From an uncultured Eubacteriales bacterium (lineage in GTDB: Bacteria; Bacillota; Clostridia; Oscillospirales; Acutalibacteraceae): a DNA stretch of 11,739 nucleotides. The translations under genes were made by a program, and so were the position numbers. Each line of letters opens with the position of its first letter. Position 1 is the first letter of the stretch. Shown here in pieces: positions 6,546 through 11,739 of the stretch. Under the pieces are notes generated by a model. It saw only the letters and a list, made by a program, of their open reading frames with translations. It made no database searches and was not told the origin of the DNA. The stretch lies in NCBI GenBank assembly GCA_934636435.1, contig CAKUAQ010000051.1, forward strand, positions 1 through 11,739, in the 5' to 3' direction.

Positions 6546-8105
6546 TCAGCGGCTGTATACCCGCAGGTCAAAAATCCGGTCTTGGATGGTGGAGCGCTGC
6601 CAGCGAATGGCTACCGGTACGTTGCCGCACAAGGGCGCGGCGGCGGAAACGCGTAGCACCGGTTCGTTGTTGCTGTAAAGAACTATGTCTTTACAGTTCC
6701 ATTGCATTCCCCACGGTGTGTGAATGGATACCGGCGGCAGGGTCTCGTACCGTCCCAGCGATACCCCGTTCTCGGTTAGGTGAATATAGCGCCCGCCGCC
6801 GGTGAATCGCACCGACAGCTGCCCCAGACATACTTCGGTATAGGAGCTGTCGAAGTCATCCCGGTGGTCTCGGTCGTTGGCGGTCATATGGACGAATTCC
6901 ATCCATCCGGTGTCGCCCACCGGGCAGGACTTACGGGATATGGCTTGACCTGTAGGCTCCCGGAAACAAGCATAAAACTCGTGAAACTGGGGCTTAATCG
7001 CGGCGGCAGGCTTCACATCCCAACTCGACAGGTCGGAAAAGGTATCGGCAAACACCTCCGGCAGTCCGGCAGAGTGGTCCAGCGGACGCCCCTCTACAAA
7101 TACAGTGGTGGTGGCAGAGTACTGTCCGTCCATCGTGAGGGCAAAAATCTGCGTTGTGCCGGCTCGATGCCCGGTCACGACGCCGTAATCGTCTACTTCT
7201 GCCACCTCCGGATAGCTGCTGCTCCAAAGAACGGTAGGAACCGTGGCTTGCGCCGGTTCGACGTTGACGTGAAGGCGTTTGCCTTCACAGGGACGCAGCG
7301 TCAGGGTGGCGGGCATATCGTGGACGATACCGGTAACCGGCACGGATTCCAGCTGTGCTCCGGCAGCAGCGTTCAACCGGCGTACCTCCGGCAGAATGGC
7401 GCAGGCGAACGCCTCCGCTATTTTGCGGTTTCCGCTGGGGCGGGGATGTCCGTCGTCCACCGGCCGGTCGCCGAGGAAATCCTCGACGCGGACGTGTCCG
7501 GCAGACAGGTCCACGATATGCAGCGCATGCCCGGTGCGGCGAGTGTATTCGTCGGTGTCCAAGGTCAGCAGGAATTCCGCCAGGGACGGAACCCCCTCCG
7601 CAGGGGATATGCCAAACCGCTCCCGGTTGACTGCCGCATAGACGGATGCTTGCGGGTTGAGGGCGTAGATAGCCTCCAGCAGCTGCATATACCGTTCATT
7701 GATATGCGGCAGATCCAGTTTTTGATTGAAATCGTTGGCGCCGATATACAAAAGCACGATGTCTGCCATTGCCACCGCCTCGGCGGTCGTCATACCGCCG
7801 TCGGTGCCGCCGCTGCTGACGAACACATCGCGCTGCACCAAATCGCCGCCGGTCTGCGCCAAAACCGCCCGCAGAGAACTGCCGGGCTGGCAGGCGTCGT
7901 CACCGATCACATAGCCGCAATAGCCACCGTGGCGGGCATAGCGCTCCGGCAGACGAATGTCTCCAGCCTTCTGCCCGCCGATAAAGGCAAAATCCGCCCC
8001 GTCCATATACAGGCGGCGGAACAGCTCATAGCGGTAGGCGCTGCCGTTGCCGTCTCCCTCGGTGAGAGAATCGCCCAGAGGGCAGATGTATGCGGTTTTA
8101 CCCAT
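6546..8105 (-). CDS. SGNH/GDSL hydrolase fused to a Big_2-like domain and a C-terminal beta-rich domain
   Basis: A 519-residue three-part protein. Residues ~1-240 are an SGNH/GDSL esterase domain: GDSL with nucleophile Ser13 (block I), IGAND with Asn124 (block III) and DDGHP with Asp217 and His220 (block V). Residues ~255-338 look like a Big_2 bacterial Ig-like domain (WSSSYPEVAEVDDYGVVTG and the following GTTQIFAL). Residues ~345-519 are probably beta-rich and resemble concanavalin-like or carbohydrate-binding folds, but I cannot name the family. Esterases of this type deacylate sugars or lipids. No signal peptide or membrane anchor is visible although Big_2 domains are usually extracellular. 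ATG 8105 is supported by AGGAGG 8 nt upstream, which overlaps the PPTase stop, so no longer N-terminus is likely. Confidence 0.88.
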   Translation of the reverse strand: MGKTAYICPLGDSLTEGDGNGSAYRYELFRRLYMDGADFAFIGGQKAGDIRLPERYARHGGYCGYVIGDDACQPGSSLRAVLAQTGGDLVQRDVFVSSGGTDGGMTTAEAVAMADIVLLYIGANDFNQKLDLPHINERYMQLLEAIYALNPQASVYAAVNRERFGISPAEGVPSLAEFLLTLDTDEYTRRTGHALHIVDLSAGHVRVEDFLGDRPVDDGHPRPSGNRKIAEAFACAILPEVRRLNAAAGAQLESVPVTGIVHDMPATLTLRPCEGKRLHVNVEPAQATVPTVLWSSSYPEVAEVDDYGVVTGHRAGTTQIFALTMDGQYSATTTVFVEGRPLDHSAGLPEVFADTFSDLSSWDVKPAAAIKPQFHEFYACFREPTGQAISRKSCPVGDTGWMEFVHMTANDRDHRDDFDSSYTEVCLGQLSVRFTGGGRYIHLTENGVSLGRYETLPPVSIHTPWGMQWNCKDIVLYSNNEPVLRVSAAAPLCGNVPVAIRWQRSTIQDRIFDLRVYSR

Positions 8106-8117
8106 GAGTATTCCTCC

Positions 8118-8753
8118 TTAATATGCCCGCAGCAGGGCAAGAATGTCCACGGTTTCCGGGATGAGCGGCGGTATGGGTGCATCACCGCAGGCAGCGATGG
8201 CAGCCCCTGCCCATTCCGCCGCTTGCCAGTAGCAGGCGGAGGCGGCATCATACCCCGCCGGCGGCAGCGGCACGGTAAAGCTGCTCATCGGCAGCACCAG
8301 CCCGAAACCGGTATATTTAAGATACGCCTCTTTCAGTGCCCACAACCGGGCAAAGCGGCCGTCCGGGTCCTGCGCCAGCCATATCTGCTCGGCCGCGGTG
8401 AAGCACCGCTCAGCCACGCGGGGGCGGCTGCCGTCAATCTGCTGGGCATCTAAACCCACCGGGGAATCCGCCGTCAGCAAAAAGGCGTACCGACCGCTGT
8501 GAGACAGGCTGAAATGGGCGCGTCCGTCCGGCAGATACGGCTTGCCGTGGCTGCCGTGAGCGAGGAGGGGCGGCTGCCCCGCTTGTCCGAAGCGATGGGT
8601 CAGCAGCAGTCCGGCGGCCGCCGTTTGTGCCCGGGACAGCGTGTCCTGGCGGCGGGCGACAGCGCTCTGACGGGCGGCGTCCAGGTGGGGGAGTGCCGAC
8701 TGAATCGCTGCGTCCGCTGTCAGCGGGGTGCAATCCGCTACCCAAAGCGCCAT
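8118..8753 (-). CDS. 4'-phosphopantetheinyl transferase (Sfp-type)
   Basis: A 211-residue Sfp-superfamily PPTase, which moves the 4'-phosphopantetheine arm of CoA onto a serine of acyl- or peptidyl-carrier proteins. Seen: GKPYLPDG (70-77), HFSLSHSGRYA (80-90), VGLD with metal-binding Asp102, and RLWALKEAYLKYTGFG (136-151) with Trp138, Lys141, Glu142 and Lys146. The usual second acid after the first aspartate (D-x-E) is Gln104 here, a change found in some Sfp types. Length is close to the family norm of ~220. ATG 8753 follows GGAGG by 9 nt. It is first in a five-gene operon with its own promoter at 8781-8809. No carrier protein, NRPS or PKS gene is in the window, so the client is unknown; AcpS normally serves fatty-acid synthesis. 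Confidence 0.9.
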   Translation of the reverse strand: MALWVADCTPLTADAAIQSALPHLDAARQSAVARRQDTLSRAQTAAAGLLLTHRFGQAGQPPLLAHGSHGKPYLPDGRAHFSLSHSGRYAFLLTADSPVGLDAQQIDGSRPRVAERCFTAAEQIWLAQDPDGRFARLWALKEAYLKYTGFGLVLPMSSFTVPLPPAGYDAASACYWQAAEWAGAAIAACGDAPIPPLIPETVDILALLRAY

Positions 8754-8780
8754 GGGCTTTCGCCTCCGTTCTTATCCGCT

Positions 8781-8809
8781 ATCATACCATATTTTTCCCG
8801 TCGCGTCAA
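8781..8809 (-). promoter_or_regulatory. Promoter of the five-gene minus-strand operon
   Basis: On the minus strand, TTGACG (8809-8804), a 17-nt spacer and TATGAT (8786-8781), with TGG before the -10. It is the only good promoter I see for the operon 8753 to 3459 and gives a leader of about 20-25 nt. Confidence 0.8.
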
Positions 8810-8819
8810 TGAAAAACCC

Positions 8820-8849
8820 TTGCGTTCGACGGGCGGGGTATGGTATACT
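8820..8849 (+). promoter_or_regulatory. Promoter of tex
   Basis: TTGCGT (8820-8825), an 18-nt spacer and TATACT (8844-8849), with TGG before the -10 (extended -10). The -35 box is 10 bp from the -35 box of the divergent promoter, so two polymerases would compete for this space. Confidence 0.75.
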
Positions 8850-8883
8850 AAGCGGCGATAGACTATACATAGGAGAGACGGCT

Positions 8884-11031
8884 ATGGACATTCAACAGGC
8901 ACTTGTAGAGGAATTCCATCTGCGCCCGGCGCAGGTGAGCAGCGTGATGCAATTACTGGACGACGGCAATACGATCCCGTTTATTGCACGCTACCGCAAG
9001 GAGCAGACCGGTTCGCTGGACGATCAGGTGCTGCGGGAATTGGCGGAGCGCTTGACCTATCTGCGTAATCTGGACGAGACGCGGGAAAAGTATCGGGCGG
9101 TGATCGAGGAGCAGGGCGCTTTGACGGAGGAACTGGCGGCGGCTCTGGATGGGGCGGCGACGATGACCGAGCTGGACGACCTCTACCGCCCCTACCGTCC
9201 GAAGCGCCGCACCCGTGCGACGGTGGCTAAGGAGAAAGGCTTGCAGCCGCTGGCGGATGCCCTCTATGCGCAGGATCCCCATGGGGAAGACCCCGCCGTG
9301 CTGGCACAGGCGTATATCACCGAGGCGGTTCCCACCGTGGAGGAGGCGCTGGCGGGCGCCCGGGACATTGTGGCGGAGCGGATCGCCGACGACGCAGCGG
9401 TGCGTAAGCGCTTGCGGGTGGTGTGCTTTGCCAATGGGTATCTCACCGCCAAAGCCGCTAAAGAGGAAGATAGCGTCTACCGGAACTATTATAATTTCCG
9501 GGAGCCGCTCAACAAGGTGCCGGGGCATCGTATTCTTGCCATCAACCGGGGCGAGCAGGAGGAATTTTTGCGGGTGCACGTGGATTTTGACGTGGCGCAC
9601 GCGATGCGGATTGTGTCCTCTGAGCATATCAAGGCGGACTGCCCTGCCACTCCGCAGGTGCAGATGGCGGCAGAGGACGCGTATGACCGGCTGATTTTCC
9701 CGGCGCTGGAGCGGGAGATGCGCAACACCCTGACCGAAGCGGCATCGGCGGCGGCGATTCAGGTATTTTCTACGAACCTGCGGCAGCTCCTGATGCAGCC
9801 GCCGGTCAAGGGGAAGGTAACGCTGGGGCTGGATCCCGGCTATCAGCATGGCTGCAAGACGGCGGTGATCGACACCACCGGCAAGGTGCTGGATACGGGG
9901 ATCGTATTCCCGGTGCCGCAATTCAAGCGTATGGATGAGGCAAAACGGGTTATCCGGGGGTTCATCCGCAAGTACCACGTAGAGGTCATTGCCATTGGAA
10001 ACGGCACCGCCTCCCATGAGACCGAAGTGTTTGTGGCGGATCTGCTGCATGAGCTGGGAGACGACAAGGTGGCATATATGGTGGTCAGTGAAGCGGGGGC
10101 ATCGGTATATTCCGCCTCCAAGCTGGCGGCGCAGGAATTCCCGGATTATGACGTGAATCTGCGCTCGGCGGTGTCCATTGCCCGGCGGCTGCAGGACCCG
10201 CTGGCGGAGCTGGTGAAGATCGATCCCAAGGCCATCGGCGTGGGGCAGTATCAGCACGATTTGCCCCAGGCGCACCTCAATGAGGCGCTGAGCGGTGTGG
10301 TGGAATCCTGTGTGAACGCCGTGGGGGTGGATGTGAACACCGCCTCTGCGCCGCTTTTGGAGCAGGTGGCGGGCATCAACGGCACGGTGGCGAAGAATAT
10401 TGTGGCCTATCGGGAAGAGAACGGCGAGTTCACCTCCCGGACGGCGCTGAAAAAGGTGCCGAAGCTGGGGCCTAAGGCCTTTGAACAGTGTGCCGGTTTT
10501 CTGCGGGTGCCGGAAAGTAAGAACCTGCTGGATCATACGGCGGTGCACCCGGAGAGCTATGAGGCGGCCAAGGCGCTGCTCGAATTATGCGGTGTGACCG
10601 CCGGGCGGATGGACGGCCTGCAGGAAAAGGTGGATGGCATCGGATATGCCGCTTTGTCCGAAAAGCTGGGGGTGGGCGAACCCACTCTGCGGGATATCGT
10701 AGCGGAATTGCAGCATCCCGGCCGAGATCCGCGGGATGAGTTGCCGGCGCCGCTTCTGCGCACCGATGTGCTGGGCATCGAATCCCTCAAGGCGGGGATG
10801 GAACTGACCGGCACGGTGCGGAATGTGGTGGATTTCGGAGCGTTTGTGGATATCGGCGTACACGAGGACGGCTTGGTGCATATTTCGCAGATCACCAACC
10901 GCTATATCAAGCACCCCTCCGAGGTGCTGAAGGTGGGCGATGTGGTGACGGTGTGGGTATTGTCGGTGGATGTGGCGAAAAAACGCATCGGATTGACCAT
11001 GAAACGCCCAAAAGATGCACAAAAATCTTGA
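8884..11031 (+). CDS. tex: Tex-family S1 RNA-binding / transcription accessory protein
   Basis: A 715-residue Tex protein, the bacterial relative of eukaryotic Spt6, which binds nucleic acids and has been linked to transcription, toxin-gene expression and stress tolerance. Seen, in order: an N-terminal helical Tex domain (~1-300, with IPFIARYRKEQTG near the start and ELDDLYRPYRPKRRTRA), a YqgF/RNase H-like domain (~308-440, LGLDPGY with Asp317), helix-hairpin-helix modules (~484-550, VNTASAPLLEQVAGI, KVPKLGPKAFEQCAGFLRV) and an S1 domain (~639-708, GTVRNVVDFGAFVDIGV, DGLVHIS). Length is typical (~720). ATG 8884 was chosen over the longer frame upstream because AGGAG (8871-8875) is 8 nt away and the promoter lies just before it. 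The stop overlaps the -35 box of the tRNA-Leu promoter. It is monocistronic or reads into the tRNA. Confidence 0.96.
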   Translation: MDIQQALVEEFHLRPAQVSSVMQLLDDGNTIPFIARYRKEQTGSLDDQVLRELAERLTYLRNLDETREKYRAVIEEQGALTEELAAALDGAATMTELDDLYRPYRPKRRTRATVAKEKGLQPLADALYAQDPHGEDPAVLAQAYITEAVPTVEEALAGARDIVAERIADDAAVRKRLRVVCFANGYLTAKAAKEEDSVYRNYYNFREPLNKVPGHRILAINRGEQEEFLRVHVDFDVAHAMRIVSSEHIKADCPATPQVQMAAEDAYDRLIFPALEREMRNTLTEAASAAAIQVFSTNLRQLLMQPPVKGKVTLGLDPGYQHGCKTAVIDTTGKVLDTGIVFPVPQFKRMDEAKRVIRGFIRKYHVEVIAIGNGTASHETEVFVADLLHELGDDKVAYMVVSEAGASVYSASKLAAQEFPDYDVNLRSAVSIARRLQDPLAELVKIDPKAIGVGQYQHDLPQAHLNEALSGVVESCVNAVGVDVNTASAPLLEQVAGINGTVAKNIVAYREENGEFTSRTALKKVPKLGPKAFEQCAGFLRVPESKNLLDHTAVHPESYEAAKALLELCGVTAGRMDGLQEKVDGIGYAALSEKLGVGEPTLRDIVAELQHPGRDPRDELPAPLLRTDVLGIESLKAGMELTGTVRNVVDFGAFVDIGVHEDGLVHISQITNRYIKHPSEVLKVGDVVTVWVLSVDVAKKRIGLTMKRPKDAQKS

Positions 11032-11056
11032 CAAATGTTTTTTTAGGGACTATTAT
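11028..11056 (+). promoter_or_regulatory. Promoter of tRNA-Leu
   Basis: Consensus TTGACA (11028-11033), a 17-nt spacer with a T-rich run and TATTAT (11051-11056). The -35 box contains the tex stop codon (TGA, 11029-11031). Start near 11063 gives a 5' leader of about 26 nt before the tRNA. Confidence 0.82.
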
Positions 11057-11088
11057 AGGGAGCAGAGTTTTTCACCTCCCTATACCAT

Positions 11089-11175
11089 GCCGCTGTGGTG
11101 GAATTGGCAGACACAAGGGACTTAAAATCCCTCGGTAGCGATACCGTACCGGTTCAAGCCCGGTCAGCGGCACCA
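11089..11175 (+). tRNA. tRNA-Leu (anticodon UAA)
   Basis: A class II tRNA with a long variable arm. The acceptor is GCCGCTG with CAGCGGC (11165-11171), discriminator A and encoded CCA (11173-11175). The anticodon stem AGGGA/TCCCT has loop CTTAAAA, so the anticodon is TAA at 11123-11125 (reads UUA). The variable arm CGGTA-GCGA-TACCG and the T arm ACCGG/CCGGT with loop TTCAAGC are all paired. Confidence 0.97.
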
Positions 11176-11179
11176 TCAT

Positions 11180-11198
11180 TGCTCCACGATGTGGAGCA
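11180..11198 (+). other. Short perfect hairpin between tRNA-Leu and its terminator
   Basis: TGCTCCAC (11180-11187), GAT loop, GTGGAGCA (11191-11198): eight perfect pairs with a three-base loop, five bases after the CCA and two before the terminator stem. It has no U tract. It may guide 3' processing of the tRNA precursor or be a remnant of an insertion; nothing decides between these. Confidence 0.5.
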
Positions 11199-11200
11199 CA

Positions 11201-11242
11201 CGCTGAAACCCCTTGATTTAACAAGGGGTTTCAGCGTTTTTT
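11201..11242 (+). terminator. Intrinsic terminator after tRNA-Leu
   Basis: A perfect 15-bp stem (CGCTGAAACCCCTTG at 11201-11215 with CAAGGGGTTTCAGCG at 11222-11236), loop ATTTAA and a run of six T. It is the strongest terminator in the window and separates the GC-rich chromosome part from the AT-rich tail. Confidence 0.95.
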
Positions 11243-11277
11243 GATTATCTTTCTAAATTTACTTTTCAGGGCAAACA

Positions 11278-11318
11278 ATCGTCGGTTTTCTCGGTATAAC
11301 GGGACTTGAACCGACGAT
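11278..11318 (-). repeat. Inverted repeat containing a tRNA T-arm-like fragment
   Basis: ATCGTCGGTT (11278-11287) and AACCGACGAT (11309-11318) are perfect inverted copies, 21 bases apart. Read on the minus strand, 11313-11296 gives GTCGGTTCAAGTCCCGTT, which looks like a T arm (TTCAAGT loop) and resembles the T arm of the adjacent tRNA-Leu (CGGTTCAAG then CCCG). The flanking stem is mispaired and no acceptor or anticodon arm is convincing, so it is not a functional tRNA. Confidence 0.45.
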
Positions 11319-11352
11319 ATTGCTTAGAATCGCGCCTCGAAAGGTGAAGAAA

Positions 11353-11394
11353 GCGTCTTTTCTTACTAATTCCAAAAAAGGTAAGAGTAGACGC
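11353..11394. other. Long imperfect hairpin in the AT-rich tract
   Basis: GCGTCT (11353-11358) pairs with AGACGC (11389-11394) and TCTTAC (11361-11366) with GTAAGA (11381-11386). The two blocks are joined by TT opposite GT, around a 14-nt A-rich loop. TAAGAG (11382-11387) can instead pair with CTCTTA (11399-11404), so two exclusive folds exist. No T run follows on the plus strand. Confidence 0.4.
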
Positions 11395-11433
11395 ACTCCT
11401 CTTATCTGAAAAACGAAATGGAAGGTGCTGTTT

Positions 11434-11472
11434 ATGAGCAAAAAACAAAAAATGGATAGACTGCCCTCTTAG
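11434..11472 (+). other. Abortive 12-codon ORF with a good ribosome site (possible gene remnant)
   Basis: GGAAGG (11420-11425) lies 8 nt before ATG 11434, followed by MSKKQKMDRLPS and TAG. In another frame, 11463-11534 stays open for 24 codons (ALLETYIRKIRIKS onward) before TGA, so a small indel could have split a longer gene. I cannot identify the product; a short regulatory peptide is the alternative. Confidence 0.25.
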
Positions 11473-11614
11473 AAACCTATATTCGAAAAATCAGAATTAA
11501 ATCAATTGGCGGTTTTCCGAATCGCCCATTATTGTGATTTGTTAAAGAAATTGACATCCCGCTTTTTCGTATTATTTTGCAGTTGGTTCTTGAATTCGAT
11601 ACAATTCTATGTTA

Positions 11615-11623
11615 TGCTATAAT
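11615..11623 (+). promoter_or_regulatory. Extended -10 promoter of the TetR-type gene
   Basis: TGC followed by perfect TATAAT (11618-11623). No good -35 lies 17 bp upstream (TTCGAT at 11595-11600), so it would depend on the extended -10. Start would be near 11630, about 32 nt before the gene. Confidence 0.6.
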
Positions 11624-11642
11624 TAATTGATTGGTTAGTTAT
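11619..11642. promoter_or_regulatory. Candidate operator (dyad) for the TetR-type regulator
   Basis: ATAATTAA (11619-11626) and TTAGTTAT (11635-11642) are inverted arms matching at 7 of 8 positions, 8 bp apart, covering the -10 and start site. TetR-family regulators usually bind such dyads at their own promoter. The arms are AT-rich in an AT-rich region, so chance is a real alternative. Confidence 0.4.
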
Positions 11643-11661
11643 CGAGAGGGAAGTGGCGTAT

Positions 11662-11739
11662 GTGAGAGCAACAGAGGAACAGCACAACGCGCGCAAGCGC
11701 GAAATGATGGAAAAATGCTTTGAATGCTATGCCGAAAAC
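11662..11739 (+). CDS. TetR/AcrR-family regulator, N-terminal fragment (cut by window end)
   Basis: Only 26 codons are visible, ending RKREMMEKCFECYAEN at the edge. The pattern (basic, then hydrophobic helix alpha-1 ending in tyrosine or phenylalanine plus a small residue) is typical of the first helix of TetR-family DNA-binding domains, which continue with a glycine and the helix-turn-helix. GTG 11662 is taken as start: GAGGG (11646-11650) is 11 nt upstream, slightly long, while the in-frame GTG 11653 would be too close. The gene follows an AT-rich tract but its own codons are richer in G and C. TetR genes often control an adjacent transporter; that would lie beyond the window. Assignment rests on one helix. 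Confidence 0.6.
   Translation, partial: MRATEEQHNARKREMMEKCFECYAEN

Larger units (their letters stand above)
8780..8850. repeat. Imperfect dyad spanning the divergent PPTase-operon and tex promoters
   Basis: Left arm 8780-8803 and right arm 8827-8850 are inverted copies matching at 17 of 24 positions. The matches form two blocks: ATACCATA (8784-8791) with TATGGTAT (8839-8846), and CCCGTCG (8797-8803) with CGACGGG (8827-8833), each separated by five unmatched bases. The centre (8804-8826) holds both -35 boxes. The outer block is partly the shared extended -10; the inner block is not a promoter element and may be an operator. Confidence 0.55.
11243..11614. other. AT-rich tract without a convincing gene
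   Basis: About 370 bases with no ORF I would accept. It holds a 10-bp inverted repeat with a tRNA-T-arm-like segment (11278-11318), a long imperfect hairpin (11353-11394) and a 12-codon abortive ORF (11434-11472). The hand count of 11401-11640 gives 77 G/C in 240 bases, far below the coding DNA before it (for example 42 of 60 at 9361-9420). This suggests acquired or decaying DNA downstream of tRNA-Leu, but no integrase or transposase is visible. Confidence 0.6.

Noticed and set aside
6780..8453. Plus-strand open frame of 557 codons opposite the SGNH hydrolase and PPTase
   Set aside because: It crosses two real minus-strand genes that carry intact catalytic motifs; it has no ribosome site or recognisable domain.
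8953..10548. Minus-strand open frame of 531 codons inside tex
   Set aside because: Arg/His/Gln-rich shadow of tex, without motifs.
11259..11448. Two 60-residue minus-strand ORFs in the AT-rich tract
   Set aside because: The translated VGSSPVIPR segment comes from the tRNA-T-arm-like sequence, and neither frame has a convincing ribosome site; treated as spurious.
1..11739. Search for CRISPR arrays, transposases, integrases, toxin-antitoxin pairs, retrons and known defence genes
   Set aside because: No regularly spaced repeats or such protein signatures were found on either strand.

Overview
The window looks like chromosomal DNA from a strictly anaerobic, GC-rich member of the Clostridia, probably a gut Oscillospiraceae/Ruminococcaceae-type bacterium. 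That placement is an inference from five signs: a class III (anaerobic) ribonucleotide reductase, Firmicutes-type Shine-Dalgarno sites (GGAGG or AAGGAG) before nearly every gene, extended -10 promoters (TGN before the hexamer), strong intrinsic terminators, and the protein families present. Coding DNA is visibly GC-rich. The last ~500 bases are AT-rich (my hand count for 11401-11640 is 77 G/C of 240).

Layout. (1) 2-1144, +: C-terminal half of the glycyl-radical reductase NrdD, cut by the window edge. (2) 1168-2718, +: a promoter and a leader hairpin, then a CarD-like RNA-polymerase-binding regulator, a SLOG/DUF1273 protein and a 96-residue protein of unknown function. A three-copy 11-bp tandem repeat resembling a reversed Pho box lies between the last two genes. 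(3) 2729-2882, +: a tRNA-Gly(CCC) unit with its own promoter and terminator. (4) 3076-3411, +: a single-domain MGMT-like DNA alkyltransferase. (5) 8753 to 3459, -: a tightly packed five-gene operon encoding a 4'-phosphopantetheinyl transferase, an SGNH hydrolase fused to a Big_2-like domain, a HAD-IIA phosphatase, a polysaccharide flippase-type membrane protein and a TtcA-like tRNA sulfurtransferase. One promoter precedes it and one terminator follows it. (6) 8884-11031, +: tex, read from a promoter back-to-back with that of the operon. The two promoters lie in a shared 71-bp dyad. (7) 11028-11242, +: a tRNA-Leu(UAA) unit with its own promoter and terminator. (8) 11243-11739: an AT-rich tract with hairpins, a tRNA-T-arm-like fragment, an abortive small ORF and finally the start of a TetR-type regulator behind a candidate operator.

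How it fits together. Most content is housekeeping: deoxynucleotide synthesis, transcription control, tRNA supply and modification, DNA repair and RNA-linked stress tolerance. The minus-strand operon is a mixed set. The flippase and SGNH hydrolase hint at cell-surface glycan work and the PPTase at carrier-protein activation, but nothing here names their substrates.

I found no CRISPR array, transposase, integrase, toxin-antitoxin pair or recognisable defence system. The observations most worth following are regulatory: the Pho-box-like array, the dyad at the divergent promoters, the hairpin that serves both the end of nrdD and the carD leader, and the composition break after tRNA-Leu.
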